Below are positions 21,811 through 33,541 of a DNA stretch of 64,000 bases, one piece after another. The stretch is from Curvularia sp. ZM96 (lineage: Eukaryota > Ascomycota > Dothideomycetes > Pleosporales > Pleosporaceae): assembly GCA_022457065.1 (NCBI GenBank), contig JAJGBQ010000007.1:744001-808000 (forward strand). The letters run 5' to 3'. The position numbers and the translations under genes were made by a program. The notes under the pieces are model-generated. The model did not search any database and had not been told where the DNA came from. It worked only from the letters and a program-made list of their open reading frames with translations. The first letter of the stretch is position 1. Each line of letters opens with the position of its first letter.

Positions 21811-22295
21811 AGCGCTCTAGTCTGGTGCAGTCTACCGCGGGCTGAATGCAGAGCTACCCGATCATATCTTGTTGGTACGCCGAGACCTTGGATAGGCTTG
21901 CGATTTTTGCCATACAGTGATCGCAACTGCATACCATGAAGCTACAAAGAATAAATCAATCTCAAACCATATCAAAAAAAAAATTGTGTGGATGTAATGA
22001 TGAAGCTCCACTCAATAATGCTAGAAAGCTAGGGATATAGAAAAGATATGGCGTATGGAGAATACTTATGACGCGTTGGTTTTTGAAAACTTCCGTGTTA
22101 AAGTAGCAGGCTTTTCGTTTGATTTCAGCCCTTTCATGTACCCAATTGCTTGTCGTGAGCGCTGGAGACAATGTTGGCGCAGATCAGGTGCGTGGTAGAG
22201 ATGCAGAGGCGCAGCCGGACCGAGTGTTCTTATCGATAAGACCCAGACATCTCCAAAATTTCGGCGCAGACCAAACCAATCACCATCAGCTCACC
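21811..22295. other. Intergenic upstream of BUD22 homologue
   Basis: The reading frame of the downstream gene is open up to 22119 but has no family resemblance before the ATG at 22296. A short A-run occurs near 21973. Nothing else is seen. Confidence 0.5.
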
Positions 22296-23663
22296 ATGCC
22301 CAAACGAAAGCGCTCCTCGCCCTCTGGTGGCAGCGAGCCCACGCCCGCATCGACGCCTGCGAAACGCGCTAAAAACTGCGAGAAGCGTCTCGCCGATGTA
22401 CAAAAGCCTCTGGTCCAAGCACTGCGTCATGCCTCCAATCTTGAGCGCCAAAAACACAGTCGCAGGAAGAAGGACGCGACGAAGAAGAACGACACAAAGA
22501 CTCTCAGTCGCCTAGAAAGCGAGTACCAGACGCTAAAAGCGCTCAATCTAGAACAGCTCGCCGACCAACATTTGCGCAAGACACTGGCGAGGGTCAAGAG
22601 CTTGAAGGATGCCGAACCGCTGCGGGAATACATTGCTGGAATACGAGAGGGAAGCAAGGATCCGAATACGCTGAATGTTACAGCGCGCTTGTTCAAAGTC
22701 AAGCATGTGACAAAATTGGTTGACGGTGTGATTGAGGATTTGAAGAGCATACTGGGAGTCACCAAGGGCAAGGAGGGTGCGAACGAAAAACCGGGTGAAG
22801 CGAAGGCGCAAGGGTCGAAGATGTCTAAGAACAAGGAAGTTCCAGAAAAGGAGGATGTGGATATGGAGGACGCGAGCGATGAGGGAGATGACCCGTACAT
22901 GGCCTTCAGCGCGCGGATAGCGGAGCCTTCATCAGGTGAAGAGGATGACGAAGCTTCTGTGGCAGGCGACGAGCGACCGCCAAGCATATTGGACAGCGAG
23001 AGCGAACACGATCCTGACGATGACCTTGATGCTGAGAGTGAGAGCGAAGGTGGACTTGAGGAGGCCAAAGGCAGAATCGCCGAACCGTCGTCGGACGAGG
23101 AGTCTGAAGCATCAGGCTCTGAGTCTGGCTCCGACTCGGACGAAGCCGCGATACCCACCAAAAAAGCCAAAACCAAGGCTGTTGAAGCGAAGCCTACAAC
23201 ATCCGCCTTCCTCCCGGCCCTCAGCCACGCCGCCTACTTCTCTGGCTCCGAATCAGAGGCCTCAGACCTCGATGTTGACATGGCTCCGCGAAAGAACCGT
23301 CGCGGCCAGCGCGCGCGTCAACGACTCGCGGAATTGAAATACGGCCAGAAAGCTAGGCATCTCGAAAAGGCCCAGCGTACTGCAACCTTTGATCCCAAAC
23401 GCGGCGCAGTCAGCGGCACCGATAAGCGCCAAAGACGAGGCAAGCCAATGGGTCCTGGACCGCAGCAGAGCGGGGGCAATGCAGAGCCCTTGGGCGAGCG
23501 AAAGGACAAGAAGGATCGGAAGATGGGTATCGGTGCGAAGAGAGACGACAAGGGCGAGCTGCATCCCTCATGGCTGGCAGCGAAGAAGGCCAAGGAAAGC
23601 ACGAAGCTTAAGATTGATGTCAGCGGGAATAAGCCGGCGGGCAAGAAGGTCGTTTTTGATTGA
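22296..23663 (+). CDS. Bud22/SRFBP1-type ribosome biogenesis protein
   Basis: A single exon of 455 aa from MPKRKRSSP. The N-terminal about 150 residues are basic and helical (KPLVQALRHASNLERQKHSRRKK...), matching the start of the BUD22 domain. The middle is highly acidic and Ser-rich (residues about 190-310, repeated IAEPSS(G/D)EE units). The C-terminus is basic and ends with LHPSWLAAKK and KKVVFD, the typical end of Bud22 homologues. Bud22 acts in the nucleolus in early 40S subunit maturation. The start at 22296 is preferred to upstream in-frame codons because it begins the basic conserved region and has a CACC context (tcaccatg). The internal duplication of the IAEPSS motif is notable but common in acidic nucleolar proteins. 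Confidence 0.87.
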   Translation: MPKRKRSSPSGGSEPTPASTPAKRAKNCEKRLADVQKPLVQALRHASNLERQKHSRRKKDATKKNDTKTLSRLESEYQTLKALNLEQLADQHLRKTLARVKSLKDAEPLREYIAGIREGSKDPNTLNVTARLFKVKHVTKLVDGVIEDLKSILGVTKGKEGANEKPGEAKAQGSKMSKNKEVPEKEDVDMEDASDEGDDPYMAFSARIAEPSSGEEDDEASVAGDERPPSILDSESEHDPDDDLDAESESEGGLEEAKGRIAEPSSDEESEASGSESGSDSDEAAIPTKKAKTKAVEAKPTTSAFLPALSHAAYFSGSESEASDLDVDMAPRKNRRGQRARQRLAELKYGQKARHLEKAQRTATFDPKRGAVSGTDKRQRRGKPMGPGPQQSGGNAEPLGERKDKKDRKMGIGAKRDDKGELHPSWLAAKKAKESTKLKIDVSGNKPAGKKVVFD

Positions 23664-24726
23664 GATACCCAAAGGAGTGGAATGCAAATACTCTATCGAT
23701 CGATCGAGGTCACTTTTACACTGAGCATGAGATCCGCAAGACCCTGTTCAAACGAATCTTTGCCCCTGGATTATTACGTGGTCAACACGCTATGAGTGAT
23801 TGGCCGCAGCTAATTCTGACCATCTTGCTTGATTTACAGCCGACATAGTACCTCCCGCAGCCCCACTTATTGCGAAGAAGCTGTTCGACGGTACAGAGAG
23901 AAAGACGATCTGCTGCTAGACTGGTAGTCTGGTATACCATGAAGCAGACTTCTTAGCAGTCTAATCATTGGGGCGATGCCTCTCCTGACCCCTTTTCAAA
24001 TGACTCAATCCAACCGGTCGCCGATGACTGTTTAGAGTAAATTGAGAGTGTATAAACAAGATATGACATCTTTCTAGTCGCCGACTGCGTGTGCTGACCT
24101 ACACGTTGCCGTAGTAATCTCATTCGAGGAGTGGCGCAGCAGAGAGGAATGCAACAGGAGCCAGTCGCCCCTGAACTGCGCCTCAAAGATTTCACCACGG
24201 TGGGGCCGAGGAGCACAATTGCAAGCGGCAGAAAGGGACCATCCGCTCTACCCGGCGTGCCAAGAAAGCTTGAGAAAGCTTGACGCAGGGCGCCTTGCTG
24301 TTGACTTTTGATGCAAAAGTGGATGTTGGCTGTCATGCTGTCAATGTCTCGAGTGTCTACAATGATCCGTTTTTGGATTTGTTTTGTAATAACAAAGTTT
24401 GGGATCGGTGGCTCGGCCCAGTCCAGACTTCCAACGTAGCGGCACCGCCTCACCGAGATTGCGCCACGTTTCAAGCTGCGGCGCATATGCGCTTGTCTAT
24501 CCTCCGGTAGGGTCCTCTTGGATAGACTAAGCTGCAGGTGCACGATGCACGATCGCTACCGAGGTAGGACTAGGATCAATTAAATGCCGCTCTCCTCTGG
24601 CTACTTATACCTTTGCCCCTCTAACAGCTGGCCATCCATCCTCCGAATCACTCCACTCGTCAACTGTTCTTCCTGCGACTTCGCGCCCACACCTCCCCAC
24701 ATTTCTCTTACCTCCCCTCCTTCACA
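23664..24726. other. Intergenic, about 1.06 kb
   Basis: A 192-codon minus-strand open frame (23965-24543) lacks any recognisable motif and is not called. A short direct repeat, gaaagcttga twice, occurs near 24265. The last 150 bp are C/T-rich, suiting the 5' UTR of the following gene. Confidence 0.5.
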
Positions 24727-25636
24727 ATGGGTTTCTTCTCGGAATTGATATCAGAATTCAAAGGCTCCAGCCACGATGGCCAGCAGCAGCAACAACAACA
24801 ACAATCCGGATACTCCGGGTACCCTCCACAACAAGGATACCCACCACAGCAGGGATACCCACAACAGGGATATCCGCCACAGCAGCAGTCACCTCAGGCA
24901 CCACCAGTCTCCTATCCGTGGCAAGCAGAATGGGATGGACGTGAGAACCGCTGGGTCTTTGTAAACCAGCAAAACGGCGAACGCACATTCAATTATCCTG
25001 GCCCCGGTTACGCACAACAACAGGGCGATTATGGTGCCCCACAAGCCGGTTATGGCTACGGCCAGGGCGGCTACAACAATCAGGGTGCAGCCAACCAGAG
25101 CGCATATGATCCTACACGTGGCTCCGAAGAGAAGAAGAGCGGAGGCAACGGATGGAAGTACGCCGCAGCCGGTGCCGCTGGTCTTGCAGGCGGCGCACTT
25201 CTAATGCACGAGAGTGACAAGATTGGTAAGTTCTTTGGTTCTATCTCACTAGCAAATCAACTAACGCACATGAACAGAAGAAGGTTGGGACAACACCAAG
25301 GAGCACGTCGCCAACGACGTCGATCAATTCGGAAACAACGTTGAAAACTTGCCTGAAAACGCATCTCGCTGGACAGGCGAGCAGGTCGGCCGCGTCGAGA
25401 ACTTTGGCGACGATGTAGAGCAAAAGTGGGATAATGGCGTCCAGGACGTCGAGGATTTCCCAGAGAACGCGGCTAGGTGGACGGGTGAGAAGGTCCAGGA
25501 GGTAGAAGATATCCCGGAAGACATTGAGAATAAGTGGGATGGTATGGTTGGTGGAGTAGAGCGGTTTGGAGACAACATGGAAAATGCGTATGATGAGGGT
25601 AGGGACGAGCGGAGGTATGAAGATGATGATTACTGA
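24727..25636 (+). CDS. WW-like domain protein with Q/P/Y repeats and hydrophobic Gly/Ala segment
   Basis: Two exons (24727-25225, 25278-25636) are joined across a 52-nt intron, giving 285 aa. After MGFFSELISEFKG there is a poly-Gln tract and four imperfect GYPPQQ repeats. A WW-like module follows at about residues 64-92 (PWQAEWDGRENRWVFVNQQ..., with two Trp, N, T and terminal P). A Gly/Tyr/Gln-rich stretch then leads to a Gly/Ala-rich hydrophobic segment (WKYAAAGAAGLAGGALLM). Exon 2 encodes an acidic tail with repeats of the type PENA(S/A)RWTGE(Q/K)V, each near a V(E/Q)(D/N)F or VEDIPED unit. Similar proteins are widespread in moulds, often annotated only as WW domain proteins. A membrane-associated adaptor role is possible but unproven. 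Confidence 0.85.
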
Positions 25637-26518
25637 GTGGGTGCGGATCATTGAGTTAGCGTTTCTTAGATCAGCCTCTTAGAGTTGAATTCTAGATTTC
25701 AATGTTTTCAAAAACAATACTTTGAATAGTGTGCGAGAGAATCATAGACACCGCAGCTGCTGATGCATTGGATTTGTAGCATTATGTTTGACACGGTAAT
25801 CTCCAGGCATCTGAAAATCTGACAATCTGCCTCTGCTGATGTCATAGTTCTTACGAGCATTTGATACGTTTTGTATTGTCGTTGTCACATTGCCCTTTAC
25901 CAACTCCTGAACGAGCAGAAATAGCAAATGGGAAAATCATGAGAAAGATCCGATACAAGCGCTCAATGATTGAATATCTTGATACGGAGAGCAAATCAGT
26001 TCGCCTCGAAAACTAGTGAAAGCTCGGTTACTCAAGTGAGCATGTACGCTACGAGCACGTTGCGCACTCTCACAACTCGCCTACTCTCACCTACCTCATT
26101 ACACCACGCATGAATATCAAAAGATTCCCCATGCTACCATCAATTGGCCCTCTCTACTTAGCATGCTCGGGTGGGTCCCTGGCACGACACTGGGTGTTTG
26201 CTCCCAAAAAATTCATGGACTTATGCACTGAACCGTAATTGTATGATTGTTGTATTAATAGTATGTATACACGCCGTAAAGTGTCGTAAGTGGATTGCAG
26301 AAACTAATGGGTCCATTCGATTCTGAACGGCAGCATTGAAGCAGCAGATGCGGGAGAGGGGTCGTGCGGTTGGTTCTTGCTTCTTTTCTTTTGGAATGGA
26401 AAGCGAGGTGAATGGAAGATAACGGAAACACCTGGCTGCTTGATACTTTGGCATCTTGCATCCGCTACCATTTCGGACAAGCACATACGATATTGCATGC
26501 TGTGACTATATCGACACC
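25637..26518. other. Intergenic, convergent 3' ends
   Basis: This lies between the stop codons of two convergent genes. No coding signal, repeat or RNA gene is seen. Confidence 0.5.
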
Positions 26519-27309
26519 TTAATTAAACGGTCCCCGTCCATGCATAAACCCCCTTCTTCCCCGACCCCGTGGAGCATCATATGGCGGATTCGCCACGCCA
26601 AACACTCCAACCCCTTGCCTGCCTTCTTTCTCTACTCCGCCACCTTCTCTACCGTAACCTCCCTCCAGCCTCCCTGTACCCCTGCCAGCAGACCGCGGAT
26701 ACCCTCGTGAACCCATGCCCTCATATCCTGTACGCTCAGAACCCGGATAGCCAGGGCCATACTCCTCACCTCTCTCACCGTTACCAAACCCTGGTCTTTG
26801 CTGAAACCCTACACGCCCCTCTCTATAATACATCGCCGCGCGCCTATGCGCCTGCGCTGCCGACAATCCATCAACGGTATAACGCCTTACATTCCCTCCC
26901 CTCACGGTTCCCGGTCCACATAGTGACCCGGCGTATGAGTCTTCTTGAAGCAAATCTTCCGGCATACCTAACCCACGCTGAGAACCACTGTATGCGTTTT
27001 GTAGAAGCAAATCTTCCGCCCCGCGTAACCTCCGCATATCAGTCGCTTCTCTGGGATTCTGACATGGCACAAAGCGTCTTTGACCCTCTGGAGTACGTGC
27101 GTAATGTGAAGGTTGGCGGCGCTTGTTGGGAGGTGGGTCGGTGGCGCTGGGAATGGGGGAGAGGAAGTGGTCGGGGGAATTGGGGTCGCCGTCTATGTCG
27201 AGGTCAGTTTATTGAAGGGTTTGATGGAGAAGAAAGAAAGAAAGAGGAGAAGCGTACGCATGTAGAGAGGTGGTGGAGTCTTGGATTTGAAGAGGCTGAA
27301 GAAACCCAT
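26519..27309 (-). CDS. Arg/Gly-rich hypothetical protein
   Basis: Two exons (27258-27309, 26519-27192) are joined across a 65-nt intron (GTACGC donor, CTGAC branch point, CATAG acceptor), giving 241 aa. The protein begins MGFFSLFKSK, a start with Gly2 that could be N-myristoylated and resembles the MGFFSELIS start of the neighbouring WW-like protein. The N-terminal third is Pro/Ser-rich. The middle has two copies of a unit of the form EDLLLQ(N/E)(A/D)(Y)xGS. The last third is dense in Gly, Arg and Tyr (RGRGRRGF), typical of RNA-associated or condensate-prone tails. No catalytic domain is seen. The exon-1 junction is supported by frame continuity only. Confidence 0.65.
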
Positions 27310-27648
27310 AGTGTTGAGTGGCTGGTTTCGGTGCTGAAGTGTGCTGAGAGTTAATGTTGGATTTTCGTGTGAGGAGAGGTATGCAAGAATGGTGTTGAAG
27401 AATGCTGCGAGGTGCAGAGAGATGATGTTATAGATGGCGTAGAAATTTGAATGAGAATTGTAAGTGACGAGTGTGACATATGCTACACGTCGGCTGTGAA
27501 TACTTTGTGATTATTGTGACTGGAATCACCAAATTGAAGGCATGAAGATCGATTGAGAAATGTAATCTATGAATAAACGTGGTCTATGCAATTCTCATAT
27601 GTACAAATATGGCGATACGCTCTACTATATTACATGAGTGATGCAGTC
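27310..27648. other. Intergenic
   Basis: Promoter side of the Arg/Gly-rich gene and 3' flank of the MFS gene. Nothing else is seen. Confidence 0.5.
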
Positions 27649-29245
27649 TTAGAAGAAAGTATTCAATCCATCCTTGCGCCTCAATGCAACATGCAGGAAG
27701 ATGTACACAACCACACCAAATCCCAGCATACCCGAGATGACGCCAAAGCCCATGAGGTACTTGGGCTTATCATCAGCCGGGAAAAGGTATGCGCCGTAGA
27801 TTTGCGCAAGGTTACCCAGCGCATTGACCAGCGCAATAGCAATGGCTCTGACTTCGGGCTGCATAGATCCGAAAGTCGCACTCGCATACGATAGCGATAC
27901 GGCGTTGGACGCCCAGAGTCCAGCTGCCATGAGCACGAGGAGGGCGTATCGTGCGGTAAAGTTGTAGATTACGCAGACCAAGATGGACGTTATGAGCGAG
28001 AAAGTGAGCCAGCCTGCAATGACAAGGCCGCGATGCATGGAGATTGAGTCGGCAAAGTATGTGGTTACTGCGGTGGCGACGAATGCGACGGCATAGATAG
28101 GAACAGTCATGTATTGTGCTGTGACGGTATCTTTGTAGCCGAGGCCGTTGACGAGCGTGGGGTAGAAATAGGAGAGGGTGGACGAGCCGACGATGACCTG
28201 GGTGTTGTTAGTGACATATTGCTTGAAGACAGGTTGAGTTACTTGCCATGTAGCCAAGGACGAATCCAACAGTCCTCCAATCGAAGATAGCAAGGCGGAA
28301 AGATGTAAGTCTGCCGATTCTCACGTCGCCGTCGACGTGTGTTTGGACACCGGCTCCTTGGAGGCGGGCAGTAGCAATCAGTCGCTCGCGGTCAGTCAAT
28401 CGCTTCGTGTTTGCCGGGAAGTCCATAAGAAGGAAATAGGCGACTCCAGCCCAGATGATAGTTGCAGCCCCTTCGATTATAAACAGCCAGCGCCATCTGT
28501 TTGGGGTTAGCATTTTGTTATTGAAGGCAGAGCCAGTGCTTTAGAGATCGTGAGGTTGTTCAAAATGAGAGGAAACACTTACCCACGTAGACCGCCAGCG
28601 CCCTCCATACCTCCAGTAATGGCACCTGCGAGAAGCCCGCCAAACGCACCGCTTAGAATAGCTGCCGACATGTACACGCCAAAGCGCTTCGATTGCTCGT
28701 CTTTCTTGTACCATGATGAGATGATGAGAATGATACCAGGGGCGAAACCAGACTCAAAGACACCAACAAAGATACGAAGCACAACCAGATGCTTGAAGTC
28801 GTGGATAGCACCCATGCAGCAGGTCAAAGCACCCCATATGGCCATGATGGCGGGGAGATATATGGAAGGCTTCAGTCGGACCAAGAGCATGTTGGAAGGC
28901 GGCTCAAAGGCGACATATGTGACAAAGAAGACGACCAGAGCAATCGAATACTGGTTTGAACTAAGATTAAGATCAGTGGCCATGCCAGCAATCTTTGCGT
29001 TTCCAATACTGATATCTGGTCAGTCGTTGTAATGAAAGGTTATGGAAAGCTACCTACTTCGTGCGGTCCATGTACGACAACAAGTACATCAGCCACATTG
29101 TTGGGAGAAGGAAAGTATCAATCTTCTTGACTAGTTGCTTTTCTTCCTCAGGAGTCCAGGTGAAGTCCTCCGAGACTTCAACGTGTTTCGTTGTGTCCAT
29201 GTCCTTGACATCGTCGGCATCGGATGAATGGCGTGTTGACGACAT
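27649..29245 (-). CDS. MFS transporter, Dal5/allantoate-permease type (anion:cation symporter family)
   Basis: Four exons (29058-29245, 28583-29008, 28247-28496, 27649-28197) encode 470 aa, about the usual length. Family motifs: LLSYMDRTNIGNAK across intron 1, PSNMLLVRLKPS, GVFESGFAPG and FGGLLAGAI in the first half, GLRGWRWLFIIEG across intron 2, and STLSYFYPTLVNGLGY after intron 3. About twelve membrane helices are expected, with a hydrophilic N-terminus. ACS-family members import organic anions, vitamins, ureides or sugar acids. Intron 3 (28198-28246) uses a GC donor (ATG|GCAAGT) with a CACTAAC branch point; a GT donor two bases downstream would break the frame. The gene is divergent from an SDR gene 685 bp away, suggesting a shared promoter in a catabolic cluster. 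Confidence 0.93.
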
Positions 29246-29930
29246 GGTGTTTTAGCGTGGCAGAGACTGGCCTAGAGAAGAACAGCCAAACACTATTCGT
29301 TCAAAAGGGAATAAGAATTACTTGTGGTGAGACTGAAGACTCATTCGCAAGTATACCTCTGATTTTTCGTAACACCTGTGAAGCTTTATACAGCTTCTCA
29401 GCGAAGCCGTATATCACTTTTGCAGGACTTGGTAGTGATTACCCAAAAGAGATTAGGCTGATTCCCACCCCCAGATCGTATCGGGCCTTCTCTGGCCTAC
29501 CCCAGGTCTTAGGCTTCTAGCCGAAACTGCCGGGGACGGCCCAACTGAACGGATGCGTCGATGGCAATGGTTGGCTGGACTCTCACACAAATCCGTATGC
29601 GGTGATAGTCCGAGTTGTTTGGCTCGATGCGAGAATGTGCCACTAAGCGAGGGCTCGCCCGTGAGAACCTTACTGTTGCGCTCTCGGTTGGTGCTTCGGT
29701 ACGGTGATAGTTCGCGTCCTCCTCGCGTTCCAAGGATCTTCGGTAACGAGGCAAAAGTTTGTCTTGCCACCAGATAGCGTGGGGTTAGGAAGTTGGGGTG
29801 TACTTAAACATGCGGGTAGCCAGCAAAGGGGGAAGTTCAGCCATCTATCCCCTTAAATATCCCAACGCTCTCGCTGTACCTGCCGTAACTCATTGACTTC
29901 ATCAATCTCAGCTCGTTTGAAGTGCTATTA
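29246..29930. promoter_or_regulatory. Divergent promoter region of MFS and SDR genes
   Basis: This 685-bp region separates two divergently transcribed start codons. It has two copies of cggtgatagt(c/t)cg (near 29601 and 29702), a repeated element that includes CGG triplets of the kind recognised by Zn2Cys6 regulators. The sequence before 29931 is C/T-rich. Confidence 0.45.
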
Positions 29931-30878
29931 ATGTCTCCCTCAGCAATCATCCCGCAATCTGACCAGACGGCGCCTGCCAACGGCCACACAAATGACACTC
30001 AAGTCGAGCAGAGTGTGCCAAATCCTGTTTACCTTTCCACTGAGCCAAAGGAAGATTTCGACTGGAAGATTACCCTCAGGGGCAAAGTGATCGCCATCAC
30101 TGGCGCAAACAGAGGTTGGGCGGCCCCTCTCTGACGCTTAGAAGCGACACTAACGGGCACTACAGGCATTGGTCTCGGCCTAGCAACGGTATGCCTTGCA
30201 AACGATGCCGCCGAAATTTACTCGCTGGATCTCTTTGAGCCAGGCGAGGATTTTCAGGCGCTCCAAAAAGCCAACCCCAAGCGCGTCCATTACCTTCACT
30301 GCGACGTTACTTCTGAAGAAAGCGTCATCAAGGCTGTTGACCAGATTGTCACGCAATCGGGCCGGATTGATGGCATGATTGCCAACGCAGGAATGACAAA
30401 GCATCAGCCAGCGCTGGACTTTGACCGCCCTCAGCTCGAGCAGCTATTTAACATCAACGTGTTTGGTGCTTACTTCTGCGCCACAGCAGCAGCCAAGAAG
30501 TTCATCGAGCTGGGAATCAAGGGCTCCATTGTTTTCACCGCATCCATGACTTCGTACCGGCCAAACAGGGCTGCGCCGTCTGCTCCGTACGGCGGGACAA
30601 AGGGTGCTGTTCGCAACATGGCGCACACACTGGCAATGGAGTGGGCAAAGCATGGCATTCGCGTCAACTCGATTTCACCCGGTTTTGTCCGCACTCAGAT
30701 GACGTACTATGTGGAAAAGGCTCCCGACTGGAACTTGAAGATGCAGTATTATGGTGGCATGCCCAGACTGGCTGATCCTCGTGAACTTGGCGGAGCGTAC
30801 GTGTATTTGCTCTCTGACGGAGCTAGTTATACCACCGGCATCGACATTCCCGTCGCAGGCATTGTTGGCGCATGGTAG
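29931..30878 (+). CDS. Short-chain dehydrogenase/reductase
   Basis: Two exons (29931-30114, 30166-30878) encode 298 aa. The first 45 residues are a hydrophilic extension. The cofactor motif TGANRGIG is rebuilt across the 51-nt intron. NAG follows, then Tyr203 and Lys207 of the YxxxK catalytic motif (SAPYGGTKGA), with the Ser of the triad in FTASMTS. The tail (SISPGFVRT and DGASYTTGIDIPVAG) is typical of classical SDRs. The overall pattern resembles fungal sorbose reductase/NADP-dependent polyol dehydrogenases, so a sugar or polyol substrate is likely but not proven. It lies between a transporter (divergent) and a Zn2Cys6 regulator (same strand), fitting a catabolic cluster. Confidence 0.9.
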
Positions 30879-31562
30879 ATGTGTTTGTCTGTTGTCGTTG
30901 TTGTCTTCGTTTCTTCTCACGATACTGCATTGGTTGGAGTTTATGACATAGCCGGCCGATTTGGTCTAGAAAATGGATCTCATTAGATTCTGCACAGAAG
31001 CTGCTGCTGTTCGTCGACTCGTCCATTCAGGCGTGAGAATGGTACAACTGCTAGTGCTATGAACGTGGCAGCCCACAAGCTTCTCCAACGGGCGACAGCC
31101 GTCCGATGCACCTGACTGACTCAATCTACCCCAGGAGCCCATGTCATAGCACGTGTTATTTTTGTGCTTGTTTTCTTGAGATGTGTTGTTATATATGTTT
31201 GGAGTGTCTTCTGCACAAAGTGTTTTCTGCACACTGGTAAGCAATATATTAGGCACCCCTTACCCTGAGCCACTCAGAGATAGTGTTCAGGACTGGCGCG
31301 GGGTCTTCGCCTCTCGGGTCTCGGGTGGCGCATCCAAACATTGGCCGTCTTTTTAGATCCCCACAATATCGCCTCTGAGAGTTCCGGAACGACTAGATTC
31401 CCTCTGACACTATCCACCAAAGCCTGTTTGGTTCTGGGTCAGCCGGCTGCCTTCTCCGCGAACCTAGTTTACCCCACACGACCAGGTCCGATTCCGATTC
31501 CCAAGCGAAGGCTCAAAGGACCTCGACGCGAAGTCTCATCAGTATGCACAACATCATCCGTG
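30879..31562. other. Intergenic upstream of Zn2Cys6 regulator
   Basis: The reading frame of the regulator is open upstream to 31341 but has no in-frame ATG before 31563. No other gene or repeat is seen. Confidence 0.5.
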
Positions 31563-33541
31563 ATGCCAGCATCCTCTACAGGCCCTCCTAAGCCTCGAAA
31601 GCCCCGCCCGTCGCGAGCGCGAGTAAGTCTATTCCTAACAAGCCCATGTGGCTGATTCACTGACGAGGCATTCTCCGCTGCCAACAGGGTTTGCGCACAA
31701 CCACCGGCTGGTAAGTTCGCTGTAACATCACTTGGACGCATCGCACGACCTGCTGAACCATTAAGCGCACTCTTTGCAGACTCCAGCTAACGTATCCAGT
31801 CTCACTTGTAGACGGAGAAGGGTAAAATGTGACGAGCTCAGGCCTCGGTGTGCAACATGCACCAAGTCAGACCGAGAATGCTTGTACTCATCTTCAAAAG
31901 ATGCATTGGCAGACACGCCAAGCACCGCCTCAGGCTCTGTACAATCAACATCGCCTGCTCATGAAGATGCTTCTCCGTCTGTTGCGTTTTCGCCAGGCTC
32001 TGCAACCTCTTCTCGAAAACCTATTCCTCGTGAGATCGATCCTCAGGTCTGGCAGGCCTCGCCGGAGCTTTTGTTTGAATCTCCGTCAACTGTCATCAAT
32101 TCTTTACCGTCACCCAACTCAGCACCGCTAGCATATTACGACTTGCTTGCCGAAGATGCCATGAACAATATTGACAAGCACAACCTCAATCTGGACCTTG
32201 AGAGAACTACGTTTTCGCGCCCTTCAAGCCCAGAAGTAGGAACACCGAATGCCGATCCTCAGCTTGGCCGAGCGGCCGACTCCGAGGCTCAGATGCAAGA
32301 ACAATGGAACTCTACTGAAATCTTACCGATGACAGACGATGAACTTGTCCTGTTCAAACACTATGTCAGCGTGATTGGACCCATTCTGGACCTAAGTGAC
32401 CCTTCCAAACAGTTCACCACGGTGGTGCCTTCCCTTGCTGTTCACAATGTGGGCCTACTAAAATCCCTGCTCGCAGTGGCTGCACGTCACATGGCACTCT
32501 TGAGCGAACCGCAGCTTCACCAACTCAGCCTCCAGGATCATGTGCCCACATCTGATACCACCAGCGCCGATCTGCGAAACCCACTTCTGCGAGCCGCAAC
32601 ACAGTACTATTACGAAACTCTGCATTACCTCTCCAAGAACCTATTCTACTCGTCGTATTCTAGGTCGAGGGAGATCATTTCGACGTCCATTCTCATAAGC
32701 ACATATGAGATGTGGGATGCAGAGGGCCAGTACAGCAACGGAGCATGGGAGAGGCATCTTCGCGGAATATTTTGGATCCAAAGAAGCCAGAACAACAACG
32801 GAGAATGCAAAGACCCGCTGCGAAGAGCTGCATGGTGGCAATGGCTGCGTCAAGACTCGTGGGTTGCTTTACGCGAAGGGCGACGAGTTCTAACGATATG
32901 GAGACCGACCAAACGATTAATGGATCTGACGCCTGATGAATTGGCCCTGCGTATTGTGTACATTTGCGGAAGATGTATAGACTTTGCTGCAACTGAGAAA
33001 AAGTATGATATAACTACACGCATTGAGCAAGCTGGAAAGCTCATGCAAGCCCTTGAAGACTGGCGCAAGGCGCTTCCGTCTTCTTTCCAGCCTCTGTATC
33101 AAGGGCCTCAATTGATGCAGGGTGAGTCTTTCAGGCCCATCTGGATCCATCCTCCTTCATTTGCGGCTGCTATACAAAACTTCCATATTGGACGGATCCT
33201 AGTTTTGATCAACCAGCCATCAATTGGAGGCATCGACGAGTTTCGAGTTCGACAGCGGACATTGGATGAGAGTGTGGAGATCATCTGTGGGATTGCTCTG
33301 TCGCACCAATCAAAGGAGCTACCAAGTGCCATGATCAATTTTCAGGCAATATACACCGGTAGGTTTTGGGATTTCACAGGTCATGGAACTATGCTTACAC
33401 TGTTTAGCTGGGTTATGTGTACAAGACCCCGTCAAACAGGCAGCCATCCTACAGCTTTTGGAGCAGACACTTGACGTCACTAGATTCCCACCTAAGTCAT
33501 TACTCGCAGACCTTGCCAACTACTGGGGAGCTGAGTCGTGA
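31563..33541 (+). CDS. Zn2Cys6 transcription factor with fungal-specific regulatory domain
   Basis: Four exons (31563-31622, 31688-31710, 31800-33358, 33408-33541) encode 591 aa. Exon 2 is only 23 nt. Its last two bases plus the first of exon 3 form the codon of the first zinc-binding Cys. The spliced cluster is C28-x2-C31-x6-C38-x6-C45-x2-C48-x6-C55, exactly canonical. A basic Pro-rich leader (KPRKPRPSRAR) precedes it. The C-terminal region (about 180-580) has the character of the fungal_trans_2 regulatory domain (EMWDAEGQYSNGAWERHLRG, AWWQWLRQDSWVALREGR). It should be nuclear and bind CGG-type sites. Location between the SDR and aldolase genes suggests a cluster-specific activator. Start is the first in-frame ATG before the basic leader. 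Confidence 0.9.

Noticed and set aside
22427..23176. 249-codon Ser-rich minus-strand frame
   Set aside because: Shadow of the acidic BUD22 coding sequence.
23965..24543. 192-codon minus-strand open frame
   Set aside because: No motif, no splice support and unusual composition; likely chance.
26569..27354. 261-codon plus-strand frame opposite the Arg/Gly-rich gene
   Set aside because: Mirror of the Gly/Arg/Pro-rich coding strand; the minus strand has a better splice model and start.
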